A DNA stretch of 64,000 bases, taken from Dallia pectoralis. Taxonomy: Eukaryota > Chordata > Actinopteri > Esociformes > Umbridae. Below, piece by piece: positions 11,166 to 23,524 of the stretch. Both the position numbers and the translations under genes were made by a program. Under the pieces are notes generated by a model, which was given only the letters and a program-made list of their open reading frames with translations, was not told the DNA's origin and ran no database searches. Where the stretch lies: positions 2,803,552 through 2,867,551 of the forward strand of contig CM055744.1 of the NCBI GenBank assembly GCA_029465975.1, in the 5' to 3' direction. Within the stretch, counting starts at the first letter, position 1; every line of letters begins with the position of its first letter.

Positions 11166-11343
11166 GCACCGCCATTTTGGCAGCATTCGGCAGATTCCTA
11201 AAGATGCGGAGAGGCAAACTAAGTGGATCAGCGCCATTAAAAGAGCCAGGAGCAAGCAAAACAAGACTGAAAGATGGGACCCCCCAGCCGTATATAACAC
11301 CCAATGAGCTAAAACCATTAAAGGAATGGATTAAAGGAAAATA
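11166..11343 (+). pseudogene. THAP-domain-like fragment
   Basis: A + strand reading through ~11,180-11,300 gives IPKDAERQTKWISAIKRARS, which resembles the middle of a THAP zinc-finger domain (basic stretch, conserved Pro and Trp). The first Cys pair and the C-terminal Cys/His part are not visible in frame, so it is a fragment. It points towards the opposite-strand exon at 11,691-11,985. The mirrored copy near 26,280-26,420 (minus strand) is also broken. Confidence 0.4.
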
Positions 11344-11690
11344 AATGTCCTTGTATTTTTTTAAATAAATTGTATTTATAAAGTAAAGGCATAGAACCAG
11401 TTTAGTGCATTGACAATATTTTATATAATTAGTTTATTAATTAAATTAATAAAAAGACAAAAATACCGATATGTTTGGTAATTGTACCTGACACCTGAAC
11501 CACAGAGGGAATGATTAACCTATACATGAAATTAAAAATGTTAGCTAACTTGGTTGAGTACATCAAAGAAACAAACTAGCTACAGATAGCCAGACGCACC
11601 GCAGTTGCTAGCCAAGCTAACGTAAACAAACAACCCGGACCTCTACTAGCCATGCTAACGTTACACTACCTATTAAACTGGGACACTTAC

Positions 11691-11985
11691 CGTTCCAGTG
11701 ATGCAGGATGTTCGTTACAAAGCCAGACTGAGTCCACTTGTAACCCTCCAGGCTTTTGTAGGCTTTCAGAGAGTCACCCGAGTAGGAAGATGGGAAGTTT
11801 ATCAGGTACTTTTATATCCGGATACTGCAGATCTGGGACGTCTTCTTCAGCGGAGATACTTGTGAAAAGCACCCCAGGGGCATTGTATGGGTCGGTAATA
11901 TTTAACCTATTTTTTATATAAAGCTCAATGTCATGCGAATTAAAGTGAGATGAGTACTCCGATGGCTTGAAAGCTTCGGCGCTTT
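11691..11985 (-). pseudogene. SWIM/YqaJ-associated exon-like fragment (left copy)
   Basis: Minus-strand exon ending in a consensus donor (GTAAGTG at 11,690-11,684). Two frames are needed: an N-terminal acidic part, then after a 1-base shift a segment containing SYSGDSLKAYKSLEGYKWTQ, which resembles the N-terminal region of fish proteins carrying SWIM and YqaJ-like domains. Family attribution is from memory of similar fish proteins. The right-arm copy (25,615-25,904) has extra indels. CCAAT boxes upstream (12,570-12,610 region) could be its promoter. Confidence 0.4.
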
Positions 11986-12315
11986 TACTGCCAAAATGGC
12001 GGCCCGAACACAGGTAGTCACGTGGGGTCCGGAACTCTATTGGTGCAATTTGACTAAGTGCAATTTAGAAGAACTCTTAGTGGTGAAATAAGAAGATTAA
12101 AGCTTTGTGAATAATGTTTCCTGAACTAATACTAAACAAGTTTCAGAATAGCTGCAGAAATTAGCTTGGATTCAACCGGCTAGCTAGGCTAGTTCACGTG
12201 CTGAGGTCAAACTGTTAGCTTATACTAGCTGTCTGGACACATATATTCCTCAGCAATGATGAGATGACTTACTGTACTCATAGGATATGGTCTTCTCCCA
12301 TGTCAAAGTCAGTAT

Positions 12316-12505
12316 GTAGCTAACTCAGCGAGCATCTGAATCAATGTCAGATGTGAGTCAATGTGACTGCATGCTGTCCTCTTCTGTAGCTAACTCAGCG
12401 AGAATCTGAATCAATATGACTACTGTCCTCTTATGTAGCTACCTCAGCATCTGAATCAATATGACTGCTGTCCTCTTCTGTAGCTACCTCAGCTAGCATC
12501 TGAAT
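12316..12505. repeat. short minisatellite, ~4 units of 50-75 bp (left copy)
   Basis: Repeats of the form TGTAGCTAACTCAGCGAG followed by CATCTGAATCAATATGACT and CTGTCCTCTTC. The right-arm counterpart (~25,010-25,255) has a different number and arrangement of units. Confidence 0.7.
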
Positions 12506-12534
12506 CTGAGACCGAGTGTCGTCGGAATACCAAA

Positions 12535-12640
12535 ATCTTACCCGGATACGGTAATGCTATTTTCTGATTGGCTGTTCGGTAGCTATATGTTTTTATTTGA
12601 TTGGCTGGTGCGAGGCAGGTCCTTCTGGACTGTATGGGAA
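12535..12640 (-). promoter_or_regulatory. paired CCAAT boxes, possible promoter
   Basis: Two GATTGGCTG elements (CCAAT boxes on the minus strand) lie ~45 bases apart. Reading on the minus strand they precede the exon-like fragment at 11,985-11,691 by ~550 bases. This could be a promoter of that gene remnant. It is preserved in both arms (24,905-25,000 on + in the right arm). Evidence is motif-only. Confidence 0.3.
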
Positions 12641-12655
12641 ACTCAATTCAGTCAT

Positions 12656-12883
12656 CTACTTGTTAAGCTGTTTAAAAAATAACGGCGCAACTTGGTGCGC
12701 GATTCCTGGAACTGTCTCTGCGTAAAAAGGTGTGGCGTGTGAACGTGTTGAAATGCGTGAGACTTGATAGCCCTGCGATAATAACAATCCTTTGACAGGT
12801 TTGCAGGTACTAGCTAGCATTGCTTCCTCCACAACTACAGCATCGTCTCCATTCAAGACAAATGAATGTCCGATAACTAGCAA
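12656..12883 (-). CDS. 75-residue open frame of unknown function (left copy)
   Basis: ATG-initiated frame of 75 codons whose translation is the same in the mirrored copy (24,636-24,863), although the arms differ by indels elsewhere. No family is recognised. There is no clear signal peptide or membrane segment. It could be a chance frame within a repeat, because recent duplication alone would keep it identical. Low confidence that it is translated. Confidence 0.25.
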   Translation of the reverse strand: MLVIGHSFVLNGDDAVVVEEAMLASTCKPVKGLLLSQGYQVSRISTRSHATPFYAETVPGIAHQVAPLFFKQLNK

Positions 12884-12899
12884 GCAGACAATTCAGTAG

Positions 12900-14050
12900 T
12901 TGTCTTCCAGTTCCAGGACAAAGGCTCGTTAACGTTAGAAATACTATACATTTTCAACAACAATATACATGAGTGTAATATTATTCGATTTTCTCACTTG
13001 TTCTTTACTCAATGTCAACGTATACCTTACAGAATAGCAATATAACATGTTTCCTAACATTGGTGGGGAACCGTCCCACCATAAATTTACGCCAATGAAT
13101 GTTGTTATGTTTTTCCAGGATACTTTCCCCTTAATGTCAAATATAATTTACACAGGTTGTTGTTACGGTGTTTTTTCAAACATTAAAATATTACATGTCC
13201 AGTTATCCGAAAGTTTCAGGAATATTTCGTGAAATGTTGCAATAAAAATGCATATAACATACTTCTTTGCATGTTGATGCCCAAGGAAGAAATGTATTGG
13301 TTTAAATGGAACATTATTAATATAATGCAATTGCAATCGTGACACAAAGAGTATGTGAAGAAAAATCAACATAAGCAATGTTTGAATTAAGTATTTTTTT
13401 GCTTGTACTCTTTAATAGCCTCTGTGTTTTGTCACCAACATGGCATGGACATTTTTGTGGAATTATTATTGAGCACATAGAAGGATCTCTTGGTGAACCA
13501 CTGTTCATATAATTGGTTTGTGTTTACCTGAGGTATGAACTCATTGTTAATTGTACTTAGATTTTCCTGCAACACAACTAGTCTTTGTCATATATCTGCT
13601 GTTTGTGTCCTGTTTGATGCTTGGATGACATGAGACATTGGACCAAGCCTCAGGAAAGAAGGGCAGCTGTGTGGCAACACAATAGCCATGTAGACCAGCA
13701 TTACATTGGGAACAAGGTACCATATAGGACTCACGTCCTTATAGGACTTTTGGTCCTCACGATGCTTTCTCCGTTATGATGTCATGATATGACTAACATT
13801 CTAAACCAACGATAACTCCCCAGAATCAGATGGTTCTAGTGGATTATTACATCATCCATGAGCTGGAGTATAAAATGCTAAACAGTTGTCCTGTCTATCA
13901 TTATCAGGCAGACAGAACAGGAGACAAGCTGACCAGAAGGAGACAGCCTTGTCCAATACGTCCCTTTGCATAAGGCTGCGAAAGAACAACAGGGTAGGTG
14001 TGCTCCACAACATAGATTCCCCAACGGCCATCATGATGAGGTAGGTGACA
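12900..14050. other. no recognised gene; AT-rich and unassigned sequence (left arm)
   Basis: Contains short chance frames, a TAGGACTCACGTCCTTATAG dyad-like motif (~13,730-13,745) and an unassigned open segment near 13,852-14,045. Nothing resembles a known domain. The mirrored counterpart is 23,525-24,630. Confidence 0.5.
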
Positions 14051-14054
14051 TGGG

Positions 14055-14164
14055 GTAAGGAGAAGGAGGAAGAGTGAGGGAGAAAGAGGAGGGAGGAGGA
14101 GAGTGGAGAGGAGGAGGGATACAGGAGAGAGTGGGCAGAGGAGAAGAGAAGGGAGGAGAGGACA
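14055..14164. repeat. ~110-bp purine tract (left copy)
   Basis: Almost pure A/G run on the + strand with GGAGGA and GAGAGG repeats. It is mirrored as a C/T run at ~23,418-23,521. Such homopurine tracts can form triplex structures. Confidence 0.8.
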
Positions 14165-14243
14165 TAATCTGTCTCCACAATCCTATGTGGCCTCTCCTCA
14201 TCTTGCCCACTCTCTTCCATTTCCTTCCCCCCCTCACCTCTTT

Positions 14244-14355
14244 ATGGGGATAATGGTACCAACAGGAGCTTGAGTGAGATGGCTGAGATTGATGGAGGAG
14301 GAGGTGGGCGGTGGAGCCATCTCCCTCCAGCTCCAGTTGGTAGTATTATCCCCAT
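14244..14355. repeat. imperfect hairpin (left copy)
   Basis: Outer arms at 14,244-14,270 and 14,329-14,355 are inverted copies of each other with a few mismatches (GGGGATAAT...TACCAAC..GAGCT type). Inner arms GAGATGGCT (14,276-14,284) and AGCCATCTC (14,315-14,323) also pair. The mirrored copy is at ~23,222-23,336. Confidence 0.7.
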
Positions 14356-14448
14356 TATCTGTCTCTATGGCTGGGATTGAGGGAGGATGAGTGGGAGGGA
14401 GAGCAGAGAAGAGGAGGAGCTGGTGAGGCTGGGCTGGGCCTTTTCCAT

Positions 14449-17400
14449 TTCTCTTGTGCTGTGCTGTTACTGTGTGCTATTACCATATACCTTGTCCTGT
14501 GCTGTTACTTTGTGCCATGCTATCACCATTTAACTTGTGCTGTGCTGTTACTGTGGGGTATTACCATATACCTTGTCCTGTGCTGTTACTGTGTACCATG
14601 CTATTACCAGTTAACTTGTGCTGTTACTGTGTCCTAATACCATAAACCTTGTCCTGTGCTGTTACTTTGTGCCATGCTATTACCAGTCAACATGTGCTGT
14701 GCTGTTACTGTGTGCTATTATCATATACCTTGTCCTGTGCTGTTATTTTGTGCCATGCTATTACCAGTTAACTTGTGCTGTGCTGTTACTGTGTGCTAAT
14801 ACCATGTACCTTGTCCTGTACTGTTACTTTGTGCCATGCTATTATCTGTTAACTTGTGCTATTCTGTTACTGTAGGCTATTACCATATACCTTGTCCTGT
14901 GCTGTTACTTTGTGCTATTACCATATACCTTGTCCTGTGCTGTTACTTTGTGCCATGATATCTACCAGTTAACTTGTGCTGTTCTGTTACTGTGTGCTAT
15001 TACCACATACCTTGTCATGTGCAGTTACTTTGTGCCAATGCTATTACCAGTTAACTTGTGCTGTGCTGTTACTTTGTGCTATTACCATATACCTTGTCCT
15101 GTACTGTTACTTTGTGCCATGCTATTACCAGTTAACTTGTGCTGTGCTGTTACTGTTTGCTATCACCATATACATTGTGCTGTGCTGTTACTTTGTGCCA
15201 TGCTATCACCAGTTAACTTGTGCTGTTACTGTGTGCTATTACCATTTAACATTTTATTTGTGCTGTTACAGTGTGCTTTTACCATATACCTTGTCCTGTG
15301 CTGTTACTTTTTGCCATGATATGTACCAGTTAACTTGTGCTGTTCTGTTACTGTGTGCTATTACCACATACCTTGTCATGTGCAGTTACTTTGTGCCAAT
15401 GCTATTACCAGTTAACTTGTGCTGTGCTGTTACTGTATGCTATTACCAGTTAACTTGTGCTGTGCGGTTACTTTGTGCTATTACCATATACCTTGTCCTG
15501 TACTGTTACTTTGTGCCATGCTATTACCATTTAACTTGTGCTGTTACTGTGTGCTATTACCATATACCTTGTCCTGTGCTGTTACTTTGTGCCATGCTAT
15601 TACTAGGTAACTTGTGCTGTGCTGTTACTGTGTCCTATTACCATATACCTTGTCCTGTGCTGTTACTTTGTGCCATGCTATTACCTTTTAACATTTTACC
15701 TGTGCTGATACTGTGGGCTATTACCATATACCTTGTCCTGTGCTGTAACTGTGTGCTATTAACATTTAACTTGTGCTGTTACTGTGTGCTATTACCATAT
15801 ACCTTGTCCTGTGCTGTTACTTTGTGCCATGCTATAACCATTTAACATTTTACCTGTGCTGTTACTGTGTGCTATTATCATATACCTTGTCCTGTGCTGT
15901 TACTTTGTGCCATGCTATTACCAGTTAACTTGTGCTGTGCGGTTACTGTGTGCTAATACCATATACCTTGTCCTGTTCTGTTCCTTTGTGCCATGCTATC
16001 ACCAGTTAACTTGTGCTGTTACTGTGTGCTAATACCATGTACCTTGTCCTGTACTGTTACTTTGTGCCATGATATCTACCAGTTAACTTGTGCTGTTCTG
16101 TTACTGTGTGCTATTACCACATACCTTGTCATGTGCAGTTACTTTGTGCCAATGCTATTACCAGTTAACTTGTGCTGTGCTGTTACTGTATGCTATTACC
16201 AGTTAACTTGTGCTGTGCGGTTACTGTGGTCTATTACCAACTACCTTATCTTGTGCTGTTACTTTGTGCCATGCTATTACTATTTAACTTGTGCTGTGCT
16301 CTTACTGTGTGCTGTTACCATATACCTTGTCCTGTGCTGTTACTTTGTGCCATGCTATAACCATTTAACATTTTACCTGTGCTGTTACTGTGGGCTATTA
16401 CCATATACCTTGTCCTGTGCTGTAACTGTGTGCTATTACCATTTAACTTGTGCTGTTACTGTGTGCTATTATCATATACCTTGTCCTGTGCTGTTACTTT
16501 GTACCATGCTATTACCAGTTAACTTGTGCTGTTACTGTGTCCTAATACCATATACCTTGTCCTGTGCTGTTACTTTGTGCCATGCTATTACCATTTAACT
16601 TGTGCTGTGCTGTTACTGTGGGGTATTACCATATACCGTGTCCTGTGCTGTTACTTTGTACCATGCTATTACCAGTTAACTTGTGCTGTTACTGTGTCCT
16701 AATACCATATACCTTGTCCTGTGCTGTTACTTTGTGCCATGCTATTACCAGTCAACTTGTGCTGTGCTGTTACTGTGTGCTATTACCATATATTTTGTCC
16801 TGTGCTGTTCCTTTGTGCCATGCTATTACCAGTTAACTTGTGCTGTTCTGTTACTGTGTGCTATTACCATATATATTGTCCTGTGCTGTTACTTTGTGCC
16901 ATGATATTACCATTAAACTTGTGCTGTTCTGTTACTGTGTGCTATTACCATATACCTTGTCCTGTACTGTTACTTTGTGCCATGCTATTACCAGTTAACT
17001 TGTGCTGGGCTGTTACTGTGTGCTATTACCATATACCTTGTCCTGTGCTGTTACTTTGTGCCATGCTATTACCAGTTAACTTGTGCTGTGCTGTTACTGT
17101 GTGCTATTACCATATACCTTGTCCTGTGCTGTTACTTTGTGCCATGCTATTACCAGTTAACTTGTGCTGTGCTGTTACTGTGTGCTATTACCATATACCT
17201 TGTCCTGTGCTGTTACTTTGTGCCATGCTATTACCAGTTAACTTGTGCTGTGCTGTTACTGTGTGCTATTACCAACTACCTTATCTTGTGCTGTTACTTT
17301 GTGCCATGCTATTACTAGTTAACTTGTGCTGTGCTGTTACTGTGTGCTATTACCATATACCTTGTCCTGTGCTGTTACTTTGTGCCATGCTATTACCAGT

Positions 17401-19262
17401 TAACTTGTGCTGTTTTGTTACTGTGTGCTATTACCACATACCTTGTCCTGTGCTGTTACTTTGTGCCATGCTATTACCATTTAACTTGTGCTGTGCTGTG
17501 CTGTTACTGTGGGGTATTACCATATACCGTGTCCTGTGCTGTTACTTTGTGCCATGCTATTACCAGTTACCTTGTGCTGTTACTGTGTCCTAATACCATA
17601 TACCTTGTCCTGTGCTGTTACTTTGGGCCATGCTATAACCAATTAACATTTTACCTGTGCTGTTACTGTGGGCTATTACCATATACCTTGTCCTGTGCTG
17701 TTACTTTGTGCCATGCTATTACCAGTTAACTTGTGCTGTTTTGTTACTGTGTGCTATTACCACATACCTTGTCCTGTGCTGTTACTTTGTGCCATGCTAT
17801 TACCATTTAACTTGTGCTGTGCTGTGCTGTTACTGTGGGCTATTACCATATATCTTGTCCTGTGCTGTTCCTTTGTGCCATGCTATTACCAGTTAACTTG
17901 TGCTGTTCTGTTACTGTGTGCTATTACCATATATATTGTCCTGTGCTGTTACTTTGTGCCATGATATTACCATTAAACTTGTGCTGTTACTGTGTGCTAT
18001 TACCATATACCTTGTCCTGTGCTGTTACTTTGTGCCATGCTATTACCAGTTAACTTGTGCTGTTTTGTTACTGTGTGCTATTACCACATACCTTGTCATG
18101 TGCTGTTACTTTGTGCCATGCTATTACCATTTAACTTGTGCTGTGCTGTTACTGTGGGGTATTACCATATACCTTGTCCTGTGCTGTTACTTTGTGCCAT
18201 GCTATTACTAGTTAACTTGTGCTGGGCTGTTACTGTGTGCTATTACCATATACCGTGTCCTGTGCTTTTACTTTGTGCCATGCTATTACCATTCAACTTG
18301 TGCTGTGCTGTTACTGTGTGCTATTACCATATACCTTGTCCTGTGCTGTTACTTTGTGCCATGCTATTATCTGTTAACTTGTGCTATTCTGTTACTGTGG
18401 GCTATTACCATATACCTTGTCCTGTGCTGTTACTTTGTGCCATGATATGTACCATTTAACTTGTGCTGTGCTGTTACTGTGTGGTATTACCATATACCTT
18501 GTCCTGTGTTGTTTCTTTGTGCCATGCTATTACCATTTAACTTGTGCTGTGCTGTTACTGTGTGCTATTACCATATACCTTGTCCTGTGCTGTTACTTTG
18601 TGCCATGCTATTACTAGTTAACTTGTGCTGGGCTGTTACTGTGTGCTATTACCATATACCGTGTCCTGTGCTTTTACTTTGTGCCATGCTATTACCAGTT
18701 AACTTGTGCTGTGCGGTTACTGTGTGCTATTACCATATACCTTGTCCTGTACTGTTACTTTGTGCCATGCTATTACTAGGTAACTTGTGCTGTGCTGTTA
18801 CTGTGTCCTATTACCATATTCCTTGTCCTGTGCTGTTACTTTGTGCCATGCTATTACCTTTTAACATTTTACCTGTGCTGATGCTGTGGGCTATTACCAT
18901 ATACCTTGTACTGTGCTGTAACTGTGTGCTATTACCATTTAACTTGTGCTGTTACTGTGTGCTATTACCATATACCTTGTCCTGTGCTGTTACTTTGTAC
19001 CATGCTATTACCAGTTAACTTGTGCTGTTACTGTGTCCTAATACCATATACCTTGTCCTGTGCTGTTACTTTGTGCCATGCTTTAACTAGTTTACTTGTG
19101 CTGTGCTGTTACTGTGGTCTATTACCAACTACCTTATCTTGTGCTGTTACTTTGTGCCATGCTATTACTAGTTAACTTGTGCTGTGCTCTTACTGTGTGC
19201 TGTTACCACATACCTTGTCCTGTGCTGTTACTTTGTACCATGCTATTACCAGTTAACTTGTA
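14449..19262 (+). repeat. 81-bp satellite array, left of the axis (~59 units)
   Basis: The unit is 81 bp and made of two related halves: one with CTTGTGCTGTGCTGTTACTG and TGTGCTATTACCATATAC, the other with CTTGTCCTGTGCTGTTACTT and TGTGCCATGCTATTACCAG. Because 81 is 27 codons, frames stay open across several units in all three frames, giving Cys/Leu/Tyr-rich translations of up to ~290 residues. These are not genes. Occasional half-units and shortened units occur. The array meets its inverted copy at ~19,262. Confidence 0.95.
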
Positions 19263-22200
19263 TGGTAATAGCACAATGGCAACACTTTGAGACAAATGTG
19301 TAGCGTAATAAACAACACAGGACAAAAGGTATAATAATAGTAATGCCACACAGTAATGGCACAGCACAAGATAAATGGTACATATCATGGCACAAGCTAA
19401 CAGCACAGAGACAGGTATAATAGCCACAGTGGGAATAGCACAGGTGCAGATGTGTGGCACAAGAAGCTAGCACAGGACAGAGCATATGGCTGAATAACAC
19501 AGTAACAGCACAGCACAAGTTGAATGGTAATATGGCACAAGCGAAGCACAGGACACGTATATGTGAAATAGCACGCAGTAACTGGCCAGCCTGGGTAACT
19601 AGTAAATAACGTAATACAAATAACAGCACAGGACAAGGTATATGGTAATACCCCACAGTAACAACACAGCACAAGTTAAATAATGTAGCATGGCACAAAG
19701 CTGCTGAAGCACATATGTGTAATAGCACACAGTAACAAAACAGCACAAATAGCTATTATAGCATGGCACAAATAACAGCACAGGACAAGTATATGGTAAT
19801 AGCACACAGTAACAGCACAAATTTGTAGTAATATCATGGCACAATAACAGCACAGGACCTTATATGTGTGCTTTGCAGTAACAGAACAGCACAAGTTAAC
19901 AGTAATAGCATGGCACAGAGCACAGAATTAAGATGTAATAGCCCCGGCACAGCTTCAATTAAATGGTAATAGCGTAACAATAACACAGGACAGGTAATGT
20001 GGTAATAGCACACAGTAGCTCACGGCACAAGTAACGCAGGACAAGGTATGTAGTAATAATACAATATTTGCTGGAAGCATAGCATGGCTAAACAGGACAA
20101 GTATATGTGTTAGGACACAGTAACAGCACAAGGTAACTGGTAATGCATGGCGCAAAGTGGCACAGGACACGTATATGTACCCCGCTTACAGCACAGCACA
20201 GGATTAAATGTCAATAGCATAACAAATAACAGCACAGGACAAACATGGTAATAGCACACAGTAACAAAACAGCACAAGTTAACTGGTAATAGCATGGCAC
20301 AAAGTAACAGCACAGGACAAGGTATATGGTAACAGCACACAGTAAGAGCACAGCACAAGTTAACTAGTAATAGCATGGCACAAAGTAACAGCACAAGATA
20401 AGGTAGTTGGTACAGCACACAGTAACAGCACAGCACATAACTTGCAATAGCATGGCACAAAGTAACAGCACAGGACAAGGTATATGGTAATAGCACACAG
20501 TAACAGCACAGCACAAGTTAACTGGGTAGCTAGCATACAAACAAAGTAACAGCACAGACAAGGTATATGGTAATAGCACACAGTAACAGCACAGCACAAG
20601 TTAACTGGCAATAGCATGGCACAAAGTAACAGCACAGGACAAGGTATATGGTAATAAAGCACAGTAACAGCCCAGCACAAGTTAACTGGTAATAGCATGG
20701 CACAAAGTAACAGTACAGGACAAGGTATATGGTAATAGCACAAAGTAACAGAACAGCACAAGTTAATGGTAATAGCATGGCACAAAGTAACAGCACAGGA
20801 CAAGGTATATGGTAATAGCACACAGTAACAGAACAGCACAAGTTAACTGGTAGATATCATGGCACAAAGCAGCACAAGACAAAATATATGGTAATAGCAC
20901 ACAGTAACAGCACAGCACAAGTTAACTGGTAATAGCATGGGCAAAGTAACAGCACAGGACAAGGTATATGGTAATAGGACACAGTAACAGCACAAGTTAA
21001 CTGCAATAGCATGGCACAAAGTAACAGCACAGGACAAGGTATATGGTAATACCACACAGTAACAGCACAGCACAAGTTAACTGGTAATAGCATGGCACAA
21101 AGTAACAGCACAGGACAAGGTATATGGTATTAGGACACAGTAACAGCACAAGTTAACTGGTAATAGCATGGTACAAAGTAACAAGGCACAGGACAAGGTA
21201 TATGATAATAGCACACAGTAACAGCACAAGTTAAATGGTAATAGCACACAGTTACAGCACAGGACAAGGTATATGGTAATAGCCCACAGTAACAGCACAG
21301 GTAAAATGTTAAATGGTTATAGCATGGCACAAAGTAACAGCACAGGACAAGGTATATGGTAACAGCACACAGTAAGAGCACAGCACAAGTTAAATAGTAA
21401 TAGCATGGCACAAAGTAACAGCACAAGATAAGGTAGTTGGTAATAGACCACAGTAACCGCACAGCACAAGTTAACTGGTAATAGCATACAGTAACAGCAC
21501 AGCACAAGTTAACTGGTAATAGCATTGGCACAAAGTAACTGCACATGACAAGGTATGTGGTAATAGCACACAGTAACAGAACAGCACAAGTTAACTGGTA
21601 GATATCATGGCACAAAGTAACAGTCAGGACAAGGTACATGGTATTAGAACACAAAAGTAACGGGTGATAGCACAGGAACAGAACAGGACAAGGTATATGG
21701 TAACACAGTAAACTGCACAGCACAAAACTGGTAACAGCAAAGTAACAGGACAAGGTATATGATAATAGCACACAGTAACAGCACAGGTAAATGTTAAATG
21801 GTTATAGCATGGCACAAAGTAACAGCACAGACAAGGTATATGCAATAGCACACAGTAACAGCACAAGTTAAATGTTAATAGCACACAGTTACACAGGACA
21901 AGGTAGGTAATAGCTATCAGCACACATAAAATGTTAAAAAAGGTAATAGCATGGCACAGTAACAGCACAGGACAAGGTATATGGTAATAGGACACAGTAA
22001 CAGCACAGCACAAGTTACTCTTATAATATATGGCATGGCTAATTCAGGACAAGGGTATATGGTAATATAATACAGTAACAGCACAAGTTAAAATGGTAAC
22101 AATGGCACAAAGTAACAGACAGGACAGTATATGGTAATAGCCCAAAGTAACCGCACAGCACAAGTTAACTGGTAATAGCATACAGTAAATGTAACAGCAC

Positions 22201-23130
22201 AAGCGACAAGTGGCTAGCATTGGCACAAAGCTGCACATGACAAGGTATGTGGTAATAGCCACAGTAACAGAACAGCACAAGTTAACTGGTACATATCATG
22301 GCAAAAAGTAACAGCACAGGACAAGGTATATGGTAAAAGCACACTGTAACAGCACAAATAAAATGTTAAGGTAATAGCACACAGTAACAGCACAAGTTAA
22401 CTGCACAGCATGGCACAAAGTAACAGCACAGCACAATGTATATGGTGATAGCAAACAGTAACAGCACAGCACAAGTTAACTGCAATAGCATGGCACAAAG
22501 TAACAGTACAGGACAAGGTATATGGTAATAGCACAAAGTAACCGCACAGCACAAGTTAACTGGTAATAGCATTGGCAATAAAGTAACTGCACATACATGT
22601 GCACAAACAGAACAGCACAAGTTAACTGGTAGATATCAGCACACAGGACAAGGTATATGGTAATAGCACAAAGTAACAGCACAGGACAAGGTATATGGTA
22701 ATAGCCTACAGTAACAGAATAGCACAAGTTAACAGATAATAGCATGGCACAAAGTAACAGTATACAGGACAAGGTATTATGGTATTAGCACAGTAACAGC
22801 ACAGCACAAAGTTAACTGGTAATAGCATGGCACAAAATAACAGCACAGGACAAGGTATATGATAATAGCACACAGTAACAGCACAGCACATGTTGACTGG
22901 TAATAGCATGGCACAAAGTAACAGCACAGGACAAGGTTTATGGTATTAGGACACAGTAACAGCACAAGTTAACTGGTAATAGCATGGTACAGTAACAGCA
23001 CAGGACAAGGTATATGGTAATACCCACAGTAACAGCACAGCACAAGTTAAATGGTGATAGCATGGCACAAAGTAACAGCACAGGACAAGGTATATGGTAA
23101 TAGCACACAGTAACAGCACAGCACAAGAGA
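19263..23130 (-). repeat. 81-bp satellite array, right of the axis (inverted, ~48 units)
   Basis: The same 81-bp unit on the minus strand. Units from 19,263 to ~20,250 and ~21,630-22,330 are heavily scrambled by 1-10-base indels. Units between ~20,250 and 21,600 are regular. The clustered indels inside an otherwise homogeneous satellite suggest either decay or low-accuracy consensus. Confidence 0.9.
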
Positions 23131-23221
23131 AATGGAAAAGGCCCAGCCCAGCCTCACCAGCTCCTCCTCTTCTCTGCTCTCCCTCCCACTCATCCTCCCT
23201 CAATCCCAGCCATAGAGACAG

Positions 23222-23521
23222 ATAATGGGGATAATACTACCAACTGGAGCTGGAGGGAGATGGCTCCACCGCCCACCTCCTCCTCCATCAATCTCAGCCA
23301 TCTCACTCCAGCTCCTGTTGGTACCATTATCCCCATAAAGAGGTGAGGGGGGAAGGAAATGGAAGAGAGTGGGCAAGATGAGGAGAGGCCACATAGGATT
23401 GTGGAGACAGATTATGTCCTCTCCTCCCTTCTCTTCTCCTCTGCCCACTCTCTCCTGTATCCTCCTCCTCTCCACTCTCCTCCTCCCTCCTCTTTCTCCC
23501 TCACTCTTCCTCCTTCTCCTT
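23222..23521. repeat. hairpin and pyrimidine tract (right copies)
   Basis: Mirrors 14,055-14,355: the imperfect hairpin at ~23,222-23,336 and the C/T tract at ~23,418-23,521. The pyrimidine tract is slightly shorter than its left counterpart. Confidence 0.7.
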
Positions 23522-23524
23522 ACC

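Larger units (their letters stand above)
11122..12040. mobile_element. ~0.92-kb element with inverted ends (left copy)
   Basis: The ends are inverted copies of ATAGAGTTCCGG, and inside both ends is CCGCCATTTTGGCAG, so the terminal repeats extend, imperfectly, for ~60 bases. Coding remnants point inward from each end: a THAP-like segment on + and a SWIM/YqaJ-associated segment on -. The middle (~11,345-11,640) is AT-rich. No clear TSD was found. The mirrored copy is at 25,532-26,469. The transposon class is uncertain. Confidence 0.5.
5697..19262 (+). repeat. left arm of giant inverted repeat (~13.6 kb)
   Basis: The whole stretch reappears reverse-complemented at 19,263-31,870 with the same order of features: hAT end, ERV, TIR-like element, 75-residue frame, purine tract, hairpin and 81-bp satellite. 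Outside the satellite the corresponding intervals have nearly equal length: ERV/hAT boundary to satellite edge is ~8.6 kb in each arm. The satellite part is longer here (~4.8 kb) than in the right arm (~3.9 kb). There is essentially no spacer at the axis. Confidence 0.9.

Noticed and set aside
14377..23203. Numerous Cys/Leu/Tyr-rich frames of up to ~290 codons
   Set aside because: The 81-bp satellite unit is a multiple of three and has few stops. The frames overlap in several phases and are by-products of the repeat.
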